Part shown: positions 45,356-54,081 of the stretch, in pieces | Position numbering within the stretch: position 1 is the stretch's first letter | Layout: the number at the start of each line of letters is the position of its first letter | From: Treponema sp. UBA6988 | GTDB lineage: Bacteria > Spirochaetota > Spirochaetia > Treponematales > Treponemataceae | Assembly: GCA_002448445.1 (NCBI GenBank) | Contig: DJYC01000112.1 | Location: 37,973 to 101,972 of the forward strand | DNA: 64,000 nt | Reading direction: 5' to 3' | The notes under the pieces: model-generated | Databases searched by the model: none | What the model was told of the DNA's origin: nothing | What the model saw: only the letters and a program-made list of their open reading frames with translations | Made by a program: the position numbers and the translations under genes

Positions 45356-46270
45356 TCAGCGGGATGATGCCTCCGCTTGCCCCTGGCGGATTATCTCCTG
45401 CACCTCGGCTTCTGTTTTGCCTACAAAAGAGGCGATTACCCCTACGGGAATGTTCTTTTCATACGCACCAAGGATGTTGCGCCGTGTTGCCTGTTCCATA
45501 CCAGTTGCAATTCCTTCGGCACGGCCCATCTCCCTGCCATGGTAGATTGCGTCGTTTATGTAGATGTTCTGCATCATGTACTGCCTCCTGAATTTGTTGG
45601 AGCCCTTCACTTCCTTGGAAAGCTCCTCCAGCCTCCGCGTGAATGCGCTCGTGGCGTTGCCGCTGTCTATGTAGCGAAGCAGGCTCCTTCTCTCGCCGTC
45701 ACTGTCAGACTCCCACGCACTTACATTATAGAATATCTTTTGGCTTTTGTCGCCAAGTTTCAGCGTGGCATCCTCAAGGCATACGCTCTCAAAGGTGTAG
45801 GCGGGAAGCCTCCTGTCAAAGGGGTCTGCCCGGCAGATGAAGATGACGTAGCCCTGGCACAGGTCTCCGTAGTCCTGCCCCTTCATCAGCAGGTCCATGT
45901 CCAGGAGCCCCTGGTAGTAGCGCATCCTGAGCGGAAGGGATGCATGGGCTACAGTCTGCATCTCTATGTTGTAGAGCGTCTTCCCGTCACGGGCAAGCAC
46001 GTCAAGCCTTATCCCCTTTGAGTCGTAGAAGGGGCTTATGACCTTCTGAAGCTCGGGGTAGGTTATCTTCCCCGCCCTTATTCCCAAAAGCCTTTCTATT
46101 ACGCCCTTGCAGACCTCCCTGCGGTACATCAGTGCGCCGAAGAGAAAGTCGTCCGCAAAGGTCAGCTCCTCCACCGGCTTGAACCTTACCCTGAGTCTCC
46201 TGCACTCGCGCTCAAGCTCCGCCGTCTCCAGTCTTTCCAATTCCAAAAGGGATCTTAGTTTTACTTCCAT
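45356..46270 (-). CDS. Rpn-family PD-(D/E)XK nuclease/transposase-like protein
   Basis: 304 residues. The nuclease core reads FADDFLFGALMY, then IRLDVLARDGKTLYNIEMQ (D and ExQ of the PD-(D/E)XK fold) and MRYYQGLLD. The C-terminus has the MGRAEGIATGMEQ low-complexity helix common in Rpn/PDDEXK family proteins. Relatives promote RecA-independent recombination and often occur in many copies per genome. High GC at third positions compared with neighbours hints at transfer. Between two copies of the multi-hairpin repeat. Confidence 0.85.
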   Translation of the reverse strand: MEVKLRSLLELERLETAELERECRRLRVRFKPVEELTFADDFLFGALMYRREVCKGVIERLLGIRAGKITYPELQKVISPFYDSKGIRLDVLARDGKTLYNIEMQTVAHASLPLRMRYYQGLLDMDLLMKGQDYGDLCQGYVIFICRADPFDRRLPAYTFESVCLEDATLKLGDKSQKIFYNVSAWESDSDGERRSLLRYIDSGNATSAFTRRLEELSKEVKGSNKFRRQYMMQNIYINDAIYHGREMGRAEGIATGMEQATRRNILGAYEKNIPVGVIASFVGKTEAEVQEIIRQGQAEASSR

Positions 46271-46395
46271 ACACTTATATATTTGTCATTAGAATTCCGA
46301 AAACTGACACATTTGCGAAGATTTTTTTGTTTTTTTGCTGCAGGGTGGCCAGCTTGCGGGTATAGCCCAAGTGCCACTTCTTATTTGCAAACAGC

Positions 46396-46420
46396 TCCCT
46401 TCGACTGGCTCAGGGAGCGG
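46396..46420 (+). repeat. TTCGACTGGCTCAGG-type repeat
   Basis: CCCTTCGACTGGCTCAGGGA followed by GCGGG. Same family as 8261. Apart from this, 46271-46693 is AT-rich and without a recognisable gene. Confidence 0.6.
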
Positions 46421-46693
46421 GTGGGGGCGGATTCTTTTTGTTGCAAAAAAACACCCCAAAACACCTATTATTAATTCTGCTATATGACAGTATTGTAAGC
46501 CTGTAACTTGTTACAATACAGATATTTACCTAGGGTGGTCAAAAATATAACAAAAAATTATTTTTGGCTGAAAATTTTATTGCAATAGTCTTAAATTCTG
46601 ACACTCAGAAAAATGTTAAATTTACCAACAAAATGTTACTTTTTAAACATTTCGGGTCATTTTTACCCACTTTTCTTCAATACTACTTACAGA

Positions 46694-48055
46694 ATGGCAG
46701 CTTTCGCAGCTGTCTCTTTCGCAGAAGGTATCACATTTGGTGCTTGGATGCGCGCACTTGCTGCTCCTGTAGCAAACAACGGTGACGAGACAATCACAGC
46801 CGCTGGTAACTCTTGGGGCGGAGCTGCTCGCGTAGGTGGCTTGAACATTACTGGTGTAGCTCCTGACGGAAACGCTGGTTTCAACATGGCCTACCGCAAC
46901 AATGCAGACATGAGCATGACTGCTGGCGATGAAGCAAACCTCTGGGTAAAGCCTTTGGACATCGTAAAGGTTTCTTACGGTAAGTATGACAACAACACTC
47001 TCCGCGGCGACGTATGCTACGGTTCATGGAACTGGATGCGTCCGAACGCTTGGATTGCAGGAGATGAAGGTCTTTTGATGAGCGGAAACGGAGGCACTGG
47101 TCTTCTTGCAGAAATCACACCAATGGAAAACCTCTACATCCAGGCTCTTGTTCCTATCACAGACAAGAACGTAAAGGCTGGCGAGACATACAAGAATCTC
47201 CGCGCAGGTTTTGCTTACACAGTACCGGGTCTTGTAAAGGTTAAGGGACAGTACATCGGTAAGGGTGCTGCTTCTACAGATGGAACACCTGCTAAAGATG
47301 CTACAACAGGAAAGTGGTTTGATAAAGACGGAAAAGATGTTACAGCAACATACACAGCTCCTGCTACACCAGCTGCCTATGAAGATGCTTTGGCTGCAGG
47401 TTACAAATACACACCTGGCACACCAGCTGTTGCTGCAAAAGATGGTGAAGACGGAAACAGCAACTGCACACTCGAAGCAGAAGTTGACGTTCTTGCTGTA
47501 GAAGGTCTCTTCGCTGGTGTTGGTTTCCAGTACAACGTTGTAAAAGACGGTGACGATAAAAAATTAGATTTGACCGGATGGAACGCTAAAGATTCTGCAA
47601 ACCCTGCAAAGCTTGCTGATGCAACAGTTAGTCAGAAGACAAAGATGAAGATTGCAGCTGGTGCTTCTTATCAGGTTATGCCAGAGCTCAAGGTTTCTGC
47701 AAGCGGTGCTTTCTTCACATTTTACAAGATGGCTGGCGAAAAGCTTGACCCACGCTTCCAGGCTGGCCTTGGTGTAGACTATGACCTTGGCGACGGTCTT
47801 GTTGCAAACGCAGACGTACGCTATATGTCACCTGCAAAGAAAGATGGTGAAAAAGACGACAAGTTCTCTGGTGACAGAATTGCATTCTCTGTTGGTGTAC
47901 AGAAGAACGTATCTTCTAACGGCTACATCGGAGTTGCATTCCAGGGTGCAACAAACAGCGGCAACCTCGCTTCTGTTGAGGGTGTACCGAACGATGACAA
48001 AGAATACAAGAACTTCGTATGGGCAGTTCCTGTTGCAATCTCTGTATACTTCTAA
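46694..48055 (+). CDS. msp/porin-type outer sheath protein, 5'-truncated signal region
   Basis: 453 residues from ATG 46694. AAFAAVSFAEGITFGAW matches the end of a signal peptide and the first strand of treponemal major-sheath-type porins, but the charged start and first hydrophobic part of the signal are missing, and upstream sequence is AT-rich and not signal-like. No ribosome site is seen. The barrel is otherwise complete and ends VAISVYF. Residues about 200-260 form a repeat-like loop rich in Ala, Thr, Pro and Lys, probably surface exposed. Codon use differs (more uniform) from neighbours, as in highly expressed genes. It could be a silent donor copy. Confidence 0.75.
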   Translation: MAAFAAVSFAEGITFGAWMRALAAPVANNGDETITAAGNSWGGAARVGGLNITGVAPDGNAGFNMAYRNNADMSMTAGDEANLWVKPLDIVKVSYGKYDNNTLRGDVCYGSWNWMRPNAWIAGDEGLLMSGNGGTGLLAEITPMENLYIQALVPITDKNVKAGETYKNLRAGFAYTVPGLVKVKGQYIGKGAASTDGTPAKDATTGKWFDKDGKDVTATYTAPATPAAYEDALAAGYKYTPGTPAVAAKDGEDGNSNCTLEAEVDVLAVEGLFAGVGFQYNVVKDGDDKKLDLTGWNAKDSANPAKLADATVSQKTKMKIAAGASYQVMPELKVSASGAFFTFYKMAGEKLDPRFQAGLGVDYDLGDGLVANADVRYMSPAKKDGEKDDKFSGDRIAFSVGVQKNVSSNGYIGVAFQGATNSGNLASVEGVPNDDKEYKNFVWAVPVAISVYF

Positions 48056-48091
48056 TCTAGCGTAGAAAAAGCTACACTAACCTAACCAAAA

Positions 48092-48120
48092 AAGGTCACT
48101 GGTTCGCCAGTGGCCTTTTC
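48092..48120 (+). terminator. terminator of the msp-like gene
   Basis: AAGGTCACTGG-TTCG-CCAGTGGCCTT hairpin followed by TTCTGTTTT. Confidence 0.85.
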
Positions 48121-48164
48121 TGTTTTTAAACCTTGCGCAAACCACATTCCATAGCAAAGCACCC

Positions 48165-48265
48165 CGGTCCCTGAGCCTGTCGAAGGGCCGTCACTTCTTT
48201 GCAGACACGCCCCTTCGAGAGCCTCAGGGAGCGGCACATCTTTGCAAACAAGTTCCCTTCGACAG
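48165..48265 (+). repeat. cluster of TTCGACA/GAGCCTC repeats
   Basis: Three units in both orientations: CCCTGAGCCTGTCGAAGGG, CCCTTCGAGAGCCTCAGGGA and CCCTTCGACAGCCTCTGGGA, separated by CTTTGCA(A/G)ACA. Each can form a hairpin with its neighbour. Confidence 0.7.
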
Positions 48266-48439
48266 CCTCTGGGAACGGATTTTTTTGTTGCAAAAAAGCG
48301 CCTCCCCGACGAAAAACCGCCATTTTAACAAAGAACCGTCATGCTGAACTTGATTCAGCATCTGTAAACCATTCAGCCACAACTTACACAGACCCTGAAA
48401 TTACTTGCTCGCAAGTGCGTTCAGGGTGACAATGCCCTC

Positions 48440-48530
48440 TGCACTCGCAGCGTAGCGTCAAGCGGGCTCTCGAAGGGCCGACACTTCTTTGCAAACAGGC
48501 TCCCTTCGACTGGCTCAGGGAACGGGCACC
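48440..48530 (+). repeat. second cluster of TTCGA-core repeats
   Basis: GCAGCGTAGCGTCAAGCGGG, CTCTCGAAGGGCCG and CCCTTCGACTGGCTCAGGGA. The first part is also found at 45197-45220, so it is a longer shared segment. Confidence 0.65.
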
Positions 48531-48548
48531 GATGTGGCATTGCAGCAA

Positions 48549-48637
48549 CCTACGCGGGATTGGAGGGGCGGGCGGAAGCCCGTTGCCCTAGGCAATGGAG
48601 TGGGTAGGGCCCCACGGAACCCCGGAAAGCCCGTAAT
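48549..48637 (-). repeat. multi-hairpin repeat copy, inverted relative to 45108
   Basis: Minus strand GGGCTTTCCGGGGTTCC, stem GTGGG-GCCCTA-CCCAC, CTCCATTGC, stem CGGGC-TTCC-GCCCG, CCCCTCCAATCCCGCGTAGG. With 45108 it brackets the Rpn and msp genes. Confidence 0.8.
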
Positions 48638-48746
48638 AAAGGACCTGGATGCCGAATTAGCAGATGCCTGGCTTGTATTCAAGAGAAAGCACGTCCAGAA
48701 GAGAATAATAAGAAAAAATCAAGAAGACAAAGCGGCAAAAATATTC

Positions 48747-48752
48747 TATACT
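48747..48752 (+). promoter_or_regulatory. -10 element of radical SAM gene (leaderless type)
   Basis: TATACT with 6 nt to ATG 48759 and AAGACA 17 nt upstream. Confidence 0.5.
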
Positions 48753-48758
48753 GTTCAA

Positions 48759-51056
48759 ATGGAAGATTCCAACGCAAAGGTTAATGTCATTATCATTCAG
48801 CCGCCGCTTGTTCAGCTTAACACGGCATATCCTTCGGGCGCATATCTGAGCGCTTTTTTTAAGGGGGAAAAGGCCTTTGCAAGTTGGCACGACCTTAGTA
48901 TTGCCCTTGTCAATTCAATTTTCTGCAGGAAGGGGCTTGAAAGGCTCTTTTGCCTAACGGAAAAAAAGGCACTGGAACTTGCAGACAGCTTTGAAAAAAG
49001 CGGACAGGACTTTGCGGCAAATAACCTAAGGCGCTACATCCTGCAAAAGGACCTGTGGATTTCCTGGATAGACAGCATCATGGCCATGCTTCGCGACGGG
49101 TCTAAATCTTCTTCGCGAGAACTTACCCACAAATTTGTCTTTTCCCCCTTTGTACCACGCGGTATGCGGATGGAAAGCTACCTTGAAAAACTTGATGCCA
49201 TGCCCACCGCAGACGATGCAAGAAACTTGGCAGGGGCAGCTTTGGAAGACCTTGCCGACTACATAAGCGTTGCCTTTGACAAGGACTTTTCCCTGATTCG
49301 GTATGCGGAATCAATCGCCGTAAGCGGTAAAAAATTCAGCGACATAGAAAGCAGCCTTGATTCACCCCTGCTGAATGAATTTTACAGAGGCCTTTTGGGG
49401 GAAGTCTTTTGCCCGGGCGGAATTGAAGACAAGAAGATTCAGGAGCAGGCGGAAAAGGGAAGAAGGACGCTGGTCTGCATTTCAGTTCCCTTTGCAGGAA
49501 CATTTACGCCGGCGCTTTTTACCGGAAGGTTCTTAAAGGAACGCTACGGAAGCAAGGTATTCACTTCCTTTGGAGGGGGCTTCATAAACACAGAGCTCAG
49601 GGAATTTGACTTGCCGGAATTTGAGCGCTATGCAGACGCAATATCGCTTGACCGGGGCTACGGTTCCTACAAGCGGCTTTTGGAAAGCGGAATCCTTTCC
49701 TCCATGGAATTTCCCGGCAAAAGTTCCTCAGGCGGCGGAATTTACAAGATGCGCCTTTGGACTCAAAACGGCACGATAGCCCCCAAGGAAAGCGACAGAG
49801 AAATGGCCGACTTTGAAAGCAGGGTAACCTCAAGCCTTGTTCCCGACTATTCCGACATAGACTTTTCCCTTTACCCCCGCATGGCAGACGACACAAACCC
49901 AATGCAAAGGCTATGGTCGGACGGAAGCTGGATAAAGGCTTACCTTGCCCACGGCTGCTACTGGCACAAATGCGCTTTCTGCGACGTTACGCTGGACTAC
50001 GTTTGCTCCTACAAAATGACCGATGTTGAGCATTTGTATCAAGGTCTTTCCCAAGTAGCAAAAGAAAAAGGAGTCTACGGCATTCACTTTGTGGACGAAG
50101 CCCTTCCCCCTTCTGGTCTTGTACGATTTGCAAAACTCAACTTAAAGAATTCCGCACCCCTTTCCTACTGGGGCAATGTACGCTTTGAAAAAGTCTATTC
50201 ACGCGACATGGCAGACTTACTATGCCTGGGTGGACTCACCGGCGTAAGCGGCGGAATAGAAATTGCGACCGGCAGCGGCCTTGACAAAATTAGCAAGGGC
50301 ACCGACCTGGATTCAATCGTAAGTGCATGCTGTGCCTTTAAGGAAGCGGGAATCCTAATACACGCCTACATGATTTACGGCTACTTTGGGGAAAGCGCCC
50401 AGGACACAATAAATTCCATGGAAACGCTGAGGCAGTTCTTTGAGCTGGGACTCTTGGACTCATGCTTCTGGCACAAATTTGTCCTTACCCGCCATTCGCG
50501 CATCTACGACGAATGGAAGCGAGGCCTTCACCCAGAACTTTGCCCGGAAGAAGAAAAAAGTTCGGGCCTCTTTGCAAAAAACGGAATGCATTTTAAGGGC
50601 GAAAACGATTCAAAAAAATTCGGCAGGGGACTCAACCTCGCACTCCAGTCATGGATGCACGGAGAAAAAATCGGAATGAAGGTTGGCAACTGGTTCGACT
50701 TTAAAACCCCGGAGCCAAGCGTTCCAAAAAAGCTTGTCCAAAAGGCAGTGGAAAAATACGAAATGCGGCGAAAGTCGGAATGGAAGTCAGCCCTTAACAT
50801 AAAAAAATGCCTCTGGCTCACAAGCATCCCCATCGAACGCAAAGGCAAACTCGAATGGCAATACATGCAGGAGCCCTACACCACAGCCCTTCCTCCGGCA
50901 GCGAAAGCCCAGGCTGCAAAAAGCTTTCTCTTTGCACTTGGCCAGCTGTCTGCACAGGTCCAGCAGAGCGGTCCAATGGAAGAATTTACCGCCGAAAACC
51001 CGGACTTTCTCCAAGTCCTTCAAGGTATGCGAGGCAAGGGCCTTGTGCAAGTTTAG
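48759..51056 (+). CDS. B12-binding-type radical SAM protein
   Basis: 765 residues from ATG 48759; the frame is open further up but would translate the repeat at 48549. The N-terminal VIIIQPPLVQLNTAYPSGAYLSAFF and a Rossmann-like segment VFTSFGGGFINTELREF fit a cobalamin-binding-like domain. The radical SAM cluster is CYWHKCAFC (C400, C405, C408), a CX4CX2C spacing instead of the usual CX3CX2C, followed by GIHFVDEALPP and GVSGGIEIATGS. It likely uses SAM for a methylation or ring rearrangement; substrate unknown. Confidence 0.85.
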   Translation: MEDSNAKVNVIIIQPPLVQLNTAYPSGAYLSAFFKGEKAFASWHDLSIALVNSIFCRKGLERLFCLTEKKALELADSFEKSGQDFAANNLRRYILQKDLWISWIDSIMAMLRDGSKSSSRELTHKFVFSPFVPRGMRMESYLEKLDAMPTADDARNLAGAALEDLADYISVAFDKDFSLIRYAESIAVSGKKFSDIESSLDSPLLNEFYRGLLGEVFCPGGIEDKKIQEQAEKGRRTLVCISVPFAGTFTPALFTGRFLKERYGSKVFTSFGGGFINTELREFDLPEFERYADAISLDRGYGSYKRLLESGILSSMEFPGKSSSGGGIYKMRLWTQNGTIAPKESDREMADFESRVTSSLVPDYSDIDFSLYPRMADDTNPMQRLWSDGSWIKAYLAHGCYWHKCAFCDVTLDYVCSYKMTDVEHLYQGLSQVAKEKGVYGIHFVDEALPPSGLVRFAKLNLKNSAPLSYWGNVRFEKVYSRDMADLLCLGGLTGVSGGIEIATGSGLDKISKGTDLDSIVSACCAFKEAGILIHAYMIYGYFGESAQDTINSMETLRQFFELGLLDSCFWHKFVLTRHSRIYDEWKRGLHPELCPEEEKSSGLFAKNGMHFKGENDSKKFGRGLNLALQSWMHGEKIGMKVGNWFDFKTPEPSVPKKLVQKAVEKYEMRRKSEWKSALNIKKCLWLTSIPIERKGKLEWQYMQEPYTTALPPAAKAQAAKSFLFALGQLSAQVQQSGPMEEFTAENPDFLQVLQGMRGKGLVQV

Positions 51057-51077
51057 CTTATTCTTTTGAATTTGGAC

Positions 51078-51148
51078 GGCATGCCAATTTTAACTGTGTC
51101 CAGCACTGCATGACCGGTTACACCGCCCTTACAATCGGGTGTAGGCTC
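51078..51148 (+). repeat. partial multi-hairpin repeat
   Basis: GGACGGCATGCC, ACTGTGTCC, CAGCACTGCATGACCGG, then CCCTTACAATCGGGTGTAGGC. It keeps the first and last modules only. Confidence 0.6.
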
Positions 51149-51167
51149 AAATGCCTTACAATGAGGA

Positions 51168-51389
51168 TTAGACATAGCGCAGGACAATAAAGCCCAAGAC
51201 AAGCATAATCACAAAGAGGGCAAGGCAAACTATCATGCAAAACAAATGCTTTCTTAGCTTGGTCTTTGGAACGGACTCAGAACATCCCTTTATATAACAG
51301 ATGAGTTCTATGACAGCAACTACAAAAAGCACGATGGGGGCAGAAAAAATTATGCCCCCCGTAAAAACAAAGACTGGAATTAAAGACAA
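51168..51389 (-). CDS. small two-helix membrane protein
   Basis: 73 residues starting with TTG 51389; AGAAGGGAG lies upstream at a proper distance. Helices about 5-31 and 48-71 with a basic linker PKTKLRKH. It follows the transglycosylase gene by 27 nt and is probably co-transcribed. No family recognised. Confidence 0.55.
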   Translation of the reverse strand: MSLIPVFVFTGGIIFSAPIVLFVVAVIELICYIKGCSESVPKTKLRKHLFCMIVCLALFVIMLVLGFIVLRYV

Positions 51390-51416
51390 AAGCCACTCCC
51401 TTCTTTTAGAGTTTTC

Positions 51417-52364
51417 TTACGACTGTGTGTATTCAACCTTTTCGCCAAATCGACCGGCATTTCCCCGTTCAAAGAATACCAGCACGTCTTTTGCAAAGCT
51501 TTCGTCGATTGCGCTGCGGTAGTTGTTGATTGCGGCCACATAGTCAAGCGTTGAGTGAGGCGTATTGTTTGCGCTCACCTTTGCGGCACCGGCATTGTAC
51601 ATTGCAAGGGCGGTAACTTCGTTTCCGGCGGTTCTGAGGAAATAGTTAAGGTGCTTGAGGCCCTTCAAAGCTGAAATCTTGGGGTTAAAGAATTCCTCTT
51701 CTGTAAGGTTGGGGAAGGCATTGCTGTTGAGCTGGAAAAGGCCGCGGTCTATTGAACCGTTCTTGTTCACGTGGGAAGCATAGGGCTTAAAGTGGCTTTC
51801 TGCATAAGCAAGGGAAAATGCCAGTGAAAGCGGAATGTTGTATGTCTCTGCAGCATCAAGGATTGCAATTGCAGTTTCGCGGTTGCCTGTTACCTGGTAG
51901 TAAAAACCCTCAACAGCTGCGCGGGTCTGGGGCTGGCGGTAAAGGAGCAAGCCCAGGTCTTCACGGTTGGCGGCATTTGGATGCAGTGAAAGGGATGCGG
52001 TTCCAGCTCCCCTGGTAAATTTTGCGGGAAGGGCATGGGAAGAATTGTCCCTTGCTGCAAGCTGGGCGAAGAAGTCCGGGGCATCAAGAGAAAGTTGTGC
52101 ATCAGCGGCAAGTTCTGCGGGGGCAGCATCTTCAGAAGCTGCATCCTTGGTAGGGCTAACTTCAACTGACTGAACTTTTTCAGTGCTTACGCTTGAATTT
52201 GATGCAACAGGGGAAAGGCTGCTGAATTCTGCATTTGGAAGATAGAAATAGATGAAGGAACAGACGGCAGCAAACAAGGCGCAGAAAAAGGCTGAGTTAA
52301 AAATAAGCCTTATCACATTTGTGCGCTCAGCGGTCTGGTAATAATCAATGCGCTCACAAGTCAT
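51417..52364 (-). CDS. membrane-anchored lytic transglycosylase (SLT domain)
   Basis: 315 residues. One helix (about 21-45), a Ser/Ala-rich spacer, then the SLT domain: catalytic Glu in LAYAESHFKPYA, GLFQLNSNAFPNL and ALAMYNAGAAKV. It should cleave peptidoglycan glycan strands in the periplasm. Confidence 0.9.
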   Translation of the reverse strand: MTCERIDYYQTAERTNVIRLIFNSAFFCALFAAVCSFIYFYLPNAEFSSLSPVASNSSVSTEKVQSVEVSPTKDAASEDAAPAELAADAQLSLDAPDFFAQLAARDNSSHALPAKFTRGAGTASLSLHPNAANREDLGLLLYRQPQTRAAVEGFYYQVTGNRETAIAILDAAETYNIPLSLAFSLAYAESHFKPYASHVNKNGSIDRGLFQLNSNAFPNLTEEEFFNPKISALKGLKHLNYFLRTAGNEVTALAMYNAGAAKVSANNTPHSTLDYVAAINNYRSAIDESFAKDVLVFFERGNAGRFGEKVEYTQS

Positions 52365-52596
52365 TGAAGTCTCCTTAAAAATAAAACCCCTCTCATCTCT
52401 CCGAATTTATTGCAAAGATATTGGCACAATTTCGGATTTTAGGCAAGTGAATTTTGGAGAAATTCGATGAAATTCATAAGTTTTTTTCGAAATTTCCTGC
52501 TTTTTCGTTGAAAACTATGCGCTTTTTTACCAAAACTTACAGTTTGAATTTAGACTTTGCCGTTTTTTCACAGCATTTGCTCCTTCTGAACCTAAC

Positions 52597-54048
52597 CTAC
52601 ATTACAAATTTATTCGAAGGCTGCTCAAGCCACCACGCTGTATATGGAATTGAGCAGTGTTTTTTTAGACCTTGGGTAAAACTTTTGTTGTTAAACAAGT
52701 CTGCAATATTCCTTGCAAAATTATAAAGCCCTTCGTAACCGAACATCTGGTATTCGTCGGTAAGCTGAACTACCGGAATGCCCATCTTTGTTACAAATGG
52801 ACGCGTACCCGGATGGCGCACAATGTAAAGGTCAGGTTTTTCCCTGTTCAGGATATTCAAGAGCTCGTGGTTCTGCAAATCAATAATCGAAAGCTTTAAG
52901 TCCGGGTGAGACTTTTCTATATGGGTCAAAGTGTCAGGAATCGTCTGGTCATCGTATTTTGAATCGTGATGCCAGGAAAGGGCAGCCTTTACCGTAATCC
53001 CTATTTCACCAAGAACGCGGACTGCTTCGTATGTAAAGCCTGGACCTGCTGCAATCACGGCTGTTTTTCCGGCAAAAAGCTTTTTAAAACCTTCAATTTT
53101 TGAAAGATATTTCTCGCGCTCTTCCCGGATAATTTCTTCTGCAATTTCTTCCTTATGAAGGATTCGTGCAATGTCGCGAAGCCAGGTGTCAAAGCCTTCA
53201 ATTCCGTTGCCGTTAATCGTCTTTACATAGGGGACGCCGTAGAGCTGCTCAAGTGCGTTTCCAAGGTACGGGCTCAGAGCACCGCAGGAACTTACGGTTG
53301 CAAGGCTTTCGCTCATGTGGGAAAGCTCTTCAATCGTGGAATTTGCATACAAGAAAAGCGGCTCTGCATCAAAGCGCTTGAATATCTTTGTGATATACGG
53401 CCTTATGCTTTCCTCAAAATTCTTAAAGTTGATGATGTTGCGCTTTTGCTTTGGTGGCTTTACGATGTACTTCATTATAACGTAATCGCTTATGTCAAAT
53501 CCAGTTGCCCAGACTTTGCTTTTTATTCCTTCGCAGTGAACGGGAATAACCGGCACCGGAAGTTTTTTATCAAACTCATCTGCAACAGCATCGATGTCTT
53601 CGCCGATAATCCCCGTAACACAGCCGGTGCAGATAAAAATTGCATCAGACGGATAACGGTCCCAGGCTTCCTGCACGGTTTTCCTCAATTTGTTTGCCGC
53701 CCCAAAAACCGTATCGCCTTCAGTCAGGTTAGTGCAAAGATATTTTGTATTCCATTTTTTTCCGATTCTTGCCGCAAGCCCGGAATAAAGAGCCGTCCAC
53801 CGCGGAACAAATGCACTGCAGCCTATCGGCGTATGATAGACAATCGTAACATTGCGTATGCTGCTTATCTGGTCCATTACCATTACAGAAAGACAGGTAT
53901 TGTTTTGTGAAAAGCAGCGCTCACAATTTTTTAATGAACACTTCCTTGTCCCTTCAATCAAAGATTTTACGTCACCTGTAAACGAAAGTACAGACTTAAG
54001 GCGGATTTCGCGAATGGAAATTTCAGAATTGGATAAGTTAAAAGCCAT
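52597..54048 (-). CDS. nitrogenase component 1-like protein, D (alpha) type
   Basis: 483 residues. Cysteines align with nitrogenase alpha-chain features: Cys77 in TPIGCSAF, Cys105 in KYLCTNL, and ICTGC (140, 143) followed by GIIGEDI. Cys255 in SSCGALSPYLGNALEQLYG has the exact spacing to YG-x-P of the FeMo-cofactor Cys275 in NifD, while the cofactor His442 position is Thr430, as in scaffold-type relatives. An extra Cys cluster (37, 42, 45, 52) opens the protein. It ends the minus-strand operon with an amino-acid-type ABC importer. The partner K-like gene is at 57389. No NifH gene is in view. Role unknown. Confidence 0.88.
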   Translation of the reverse strand: MAFNLSNSEISIREIRLKSVLSFTGDVKSLIEGTRKCSLKNCERCFSQNNTCLSVMVMDQISSIRNVTIVYHTPIGCSAFVPRWTALYSGLAARIGKKWNTKYLCTNLTEGDTVFGAANKLRKTVQEAWDRYPSDAIFICTGCVTGIIGEDIDAVADEFDKKLPVPVIPVHCEGIKSKVWATGFDISDYVIMKYIVKPPKQKRNIINFKNFEESIRPYITKIFKRFDAEPLFLYANSTIEELSHMSESLATVSSCGALSPYLGNALEQLYGVPYVKTINGNGIEGFDTWLRDIARILHKEEIAEEIIREEREKYLSKIEGFKKLFAGKTAVIAAGPGFTYEAVRVLGEIGITVKAALSWHHDSKYDDQTIPDTLTHIEKSHPDLKLSIIDLQNHELLNILNREKPDLYIVRHPGTRPFVTKMGIPVVQLTDEYQMFGYEGLYNFARNIADLFNNKSFTQGLKKHCSIPYTAWWLEQPSNKFVM

Positions 54049-54081
54049 ATTTTTCCCCTTTACTTAAATTAGATGGTTAAG

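Noticed and set aside
46271..46693. Gene between the Rpn nuclease and msp
   Set aside because: AT-rich sequence with only short frames lacking ribosome sites or family patterns.
48489..48758. In-frame N-terminal extension of the radical SAM gene
   Set aside because: It translates the multi-hairpin repeat and a TTCGA-core repeat; the -10 element and a plain ATG at 48759 give a better start.
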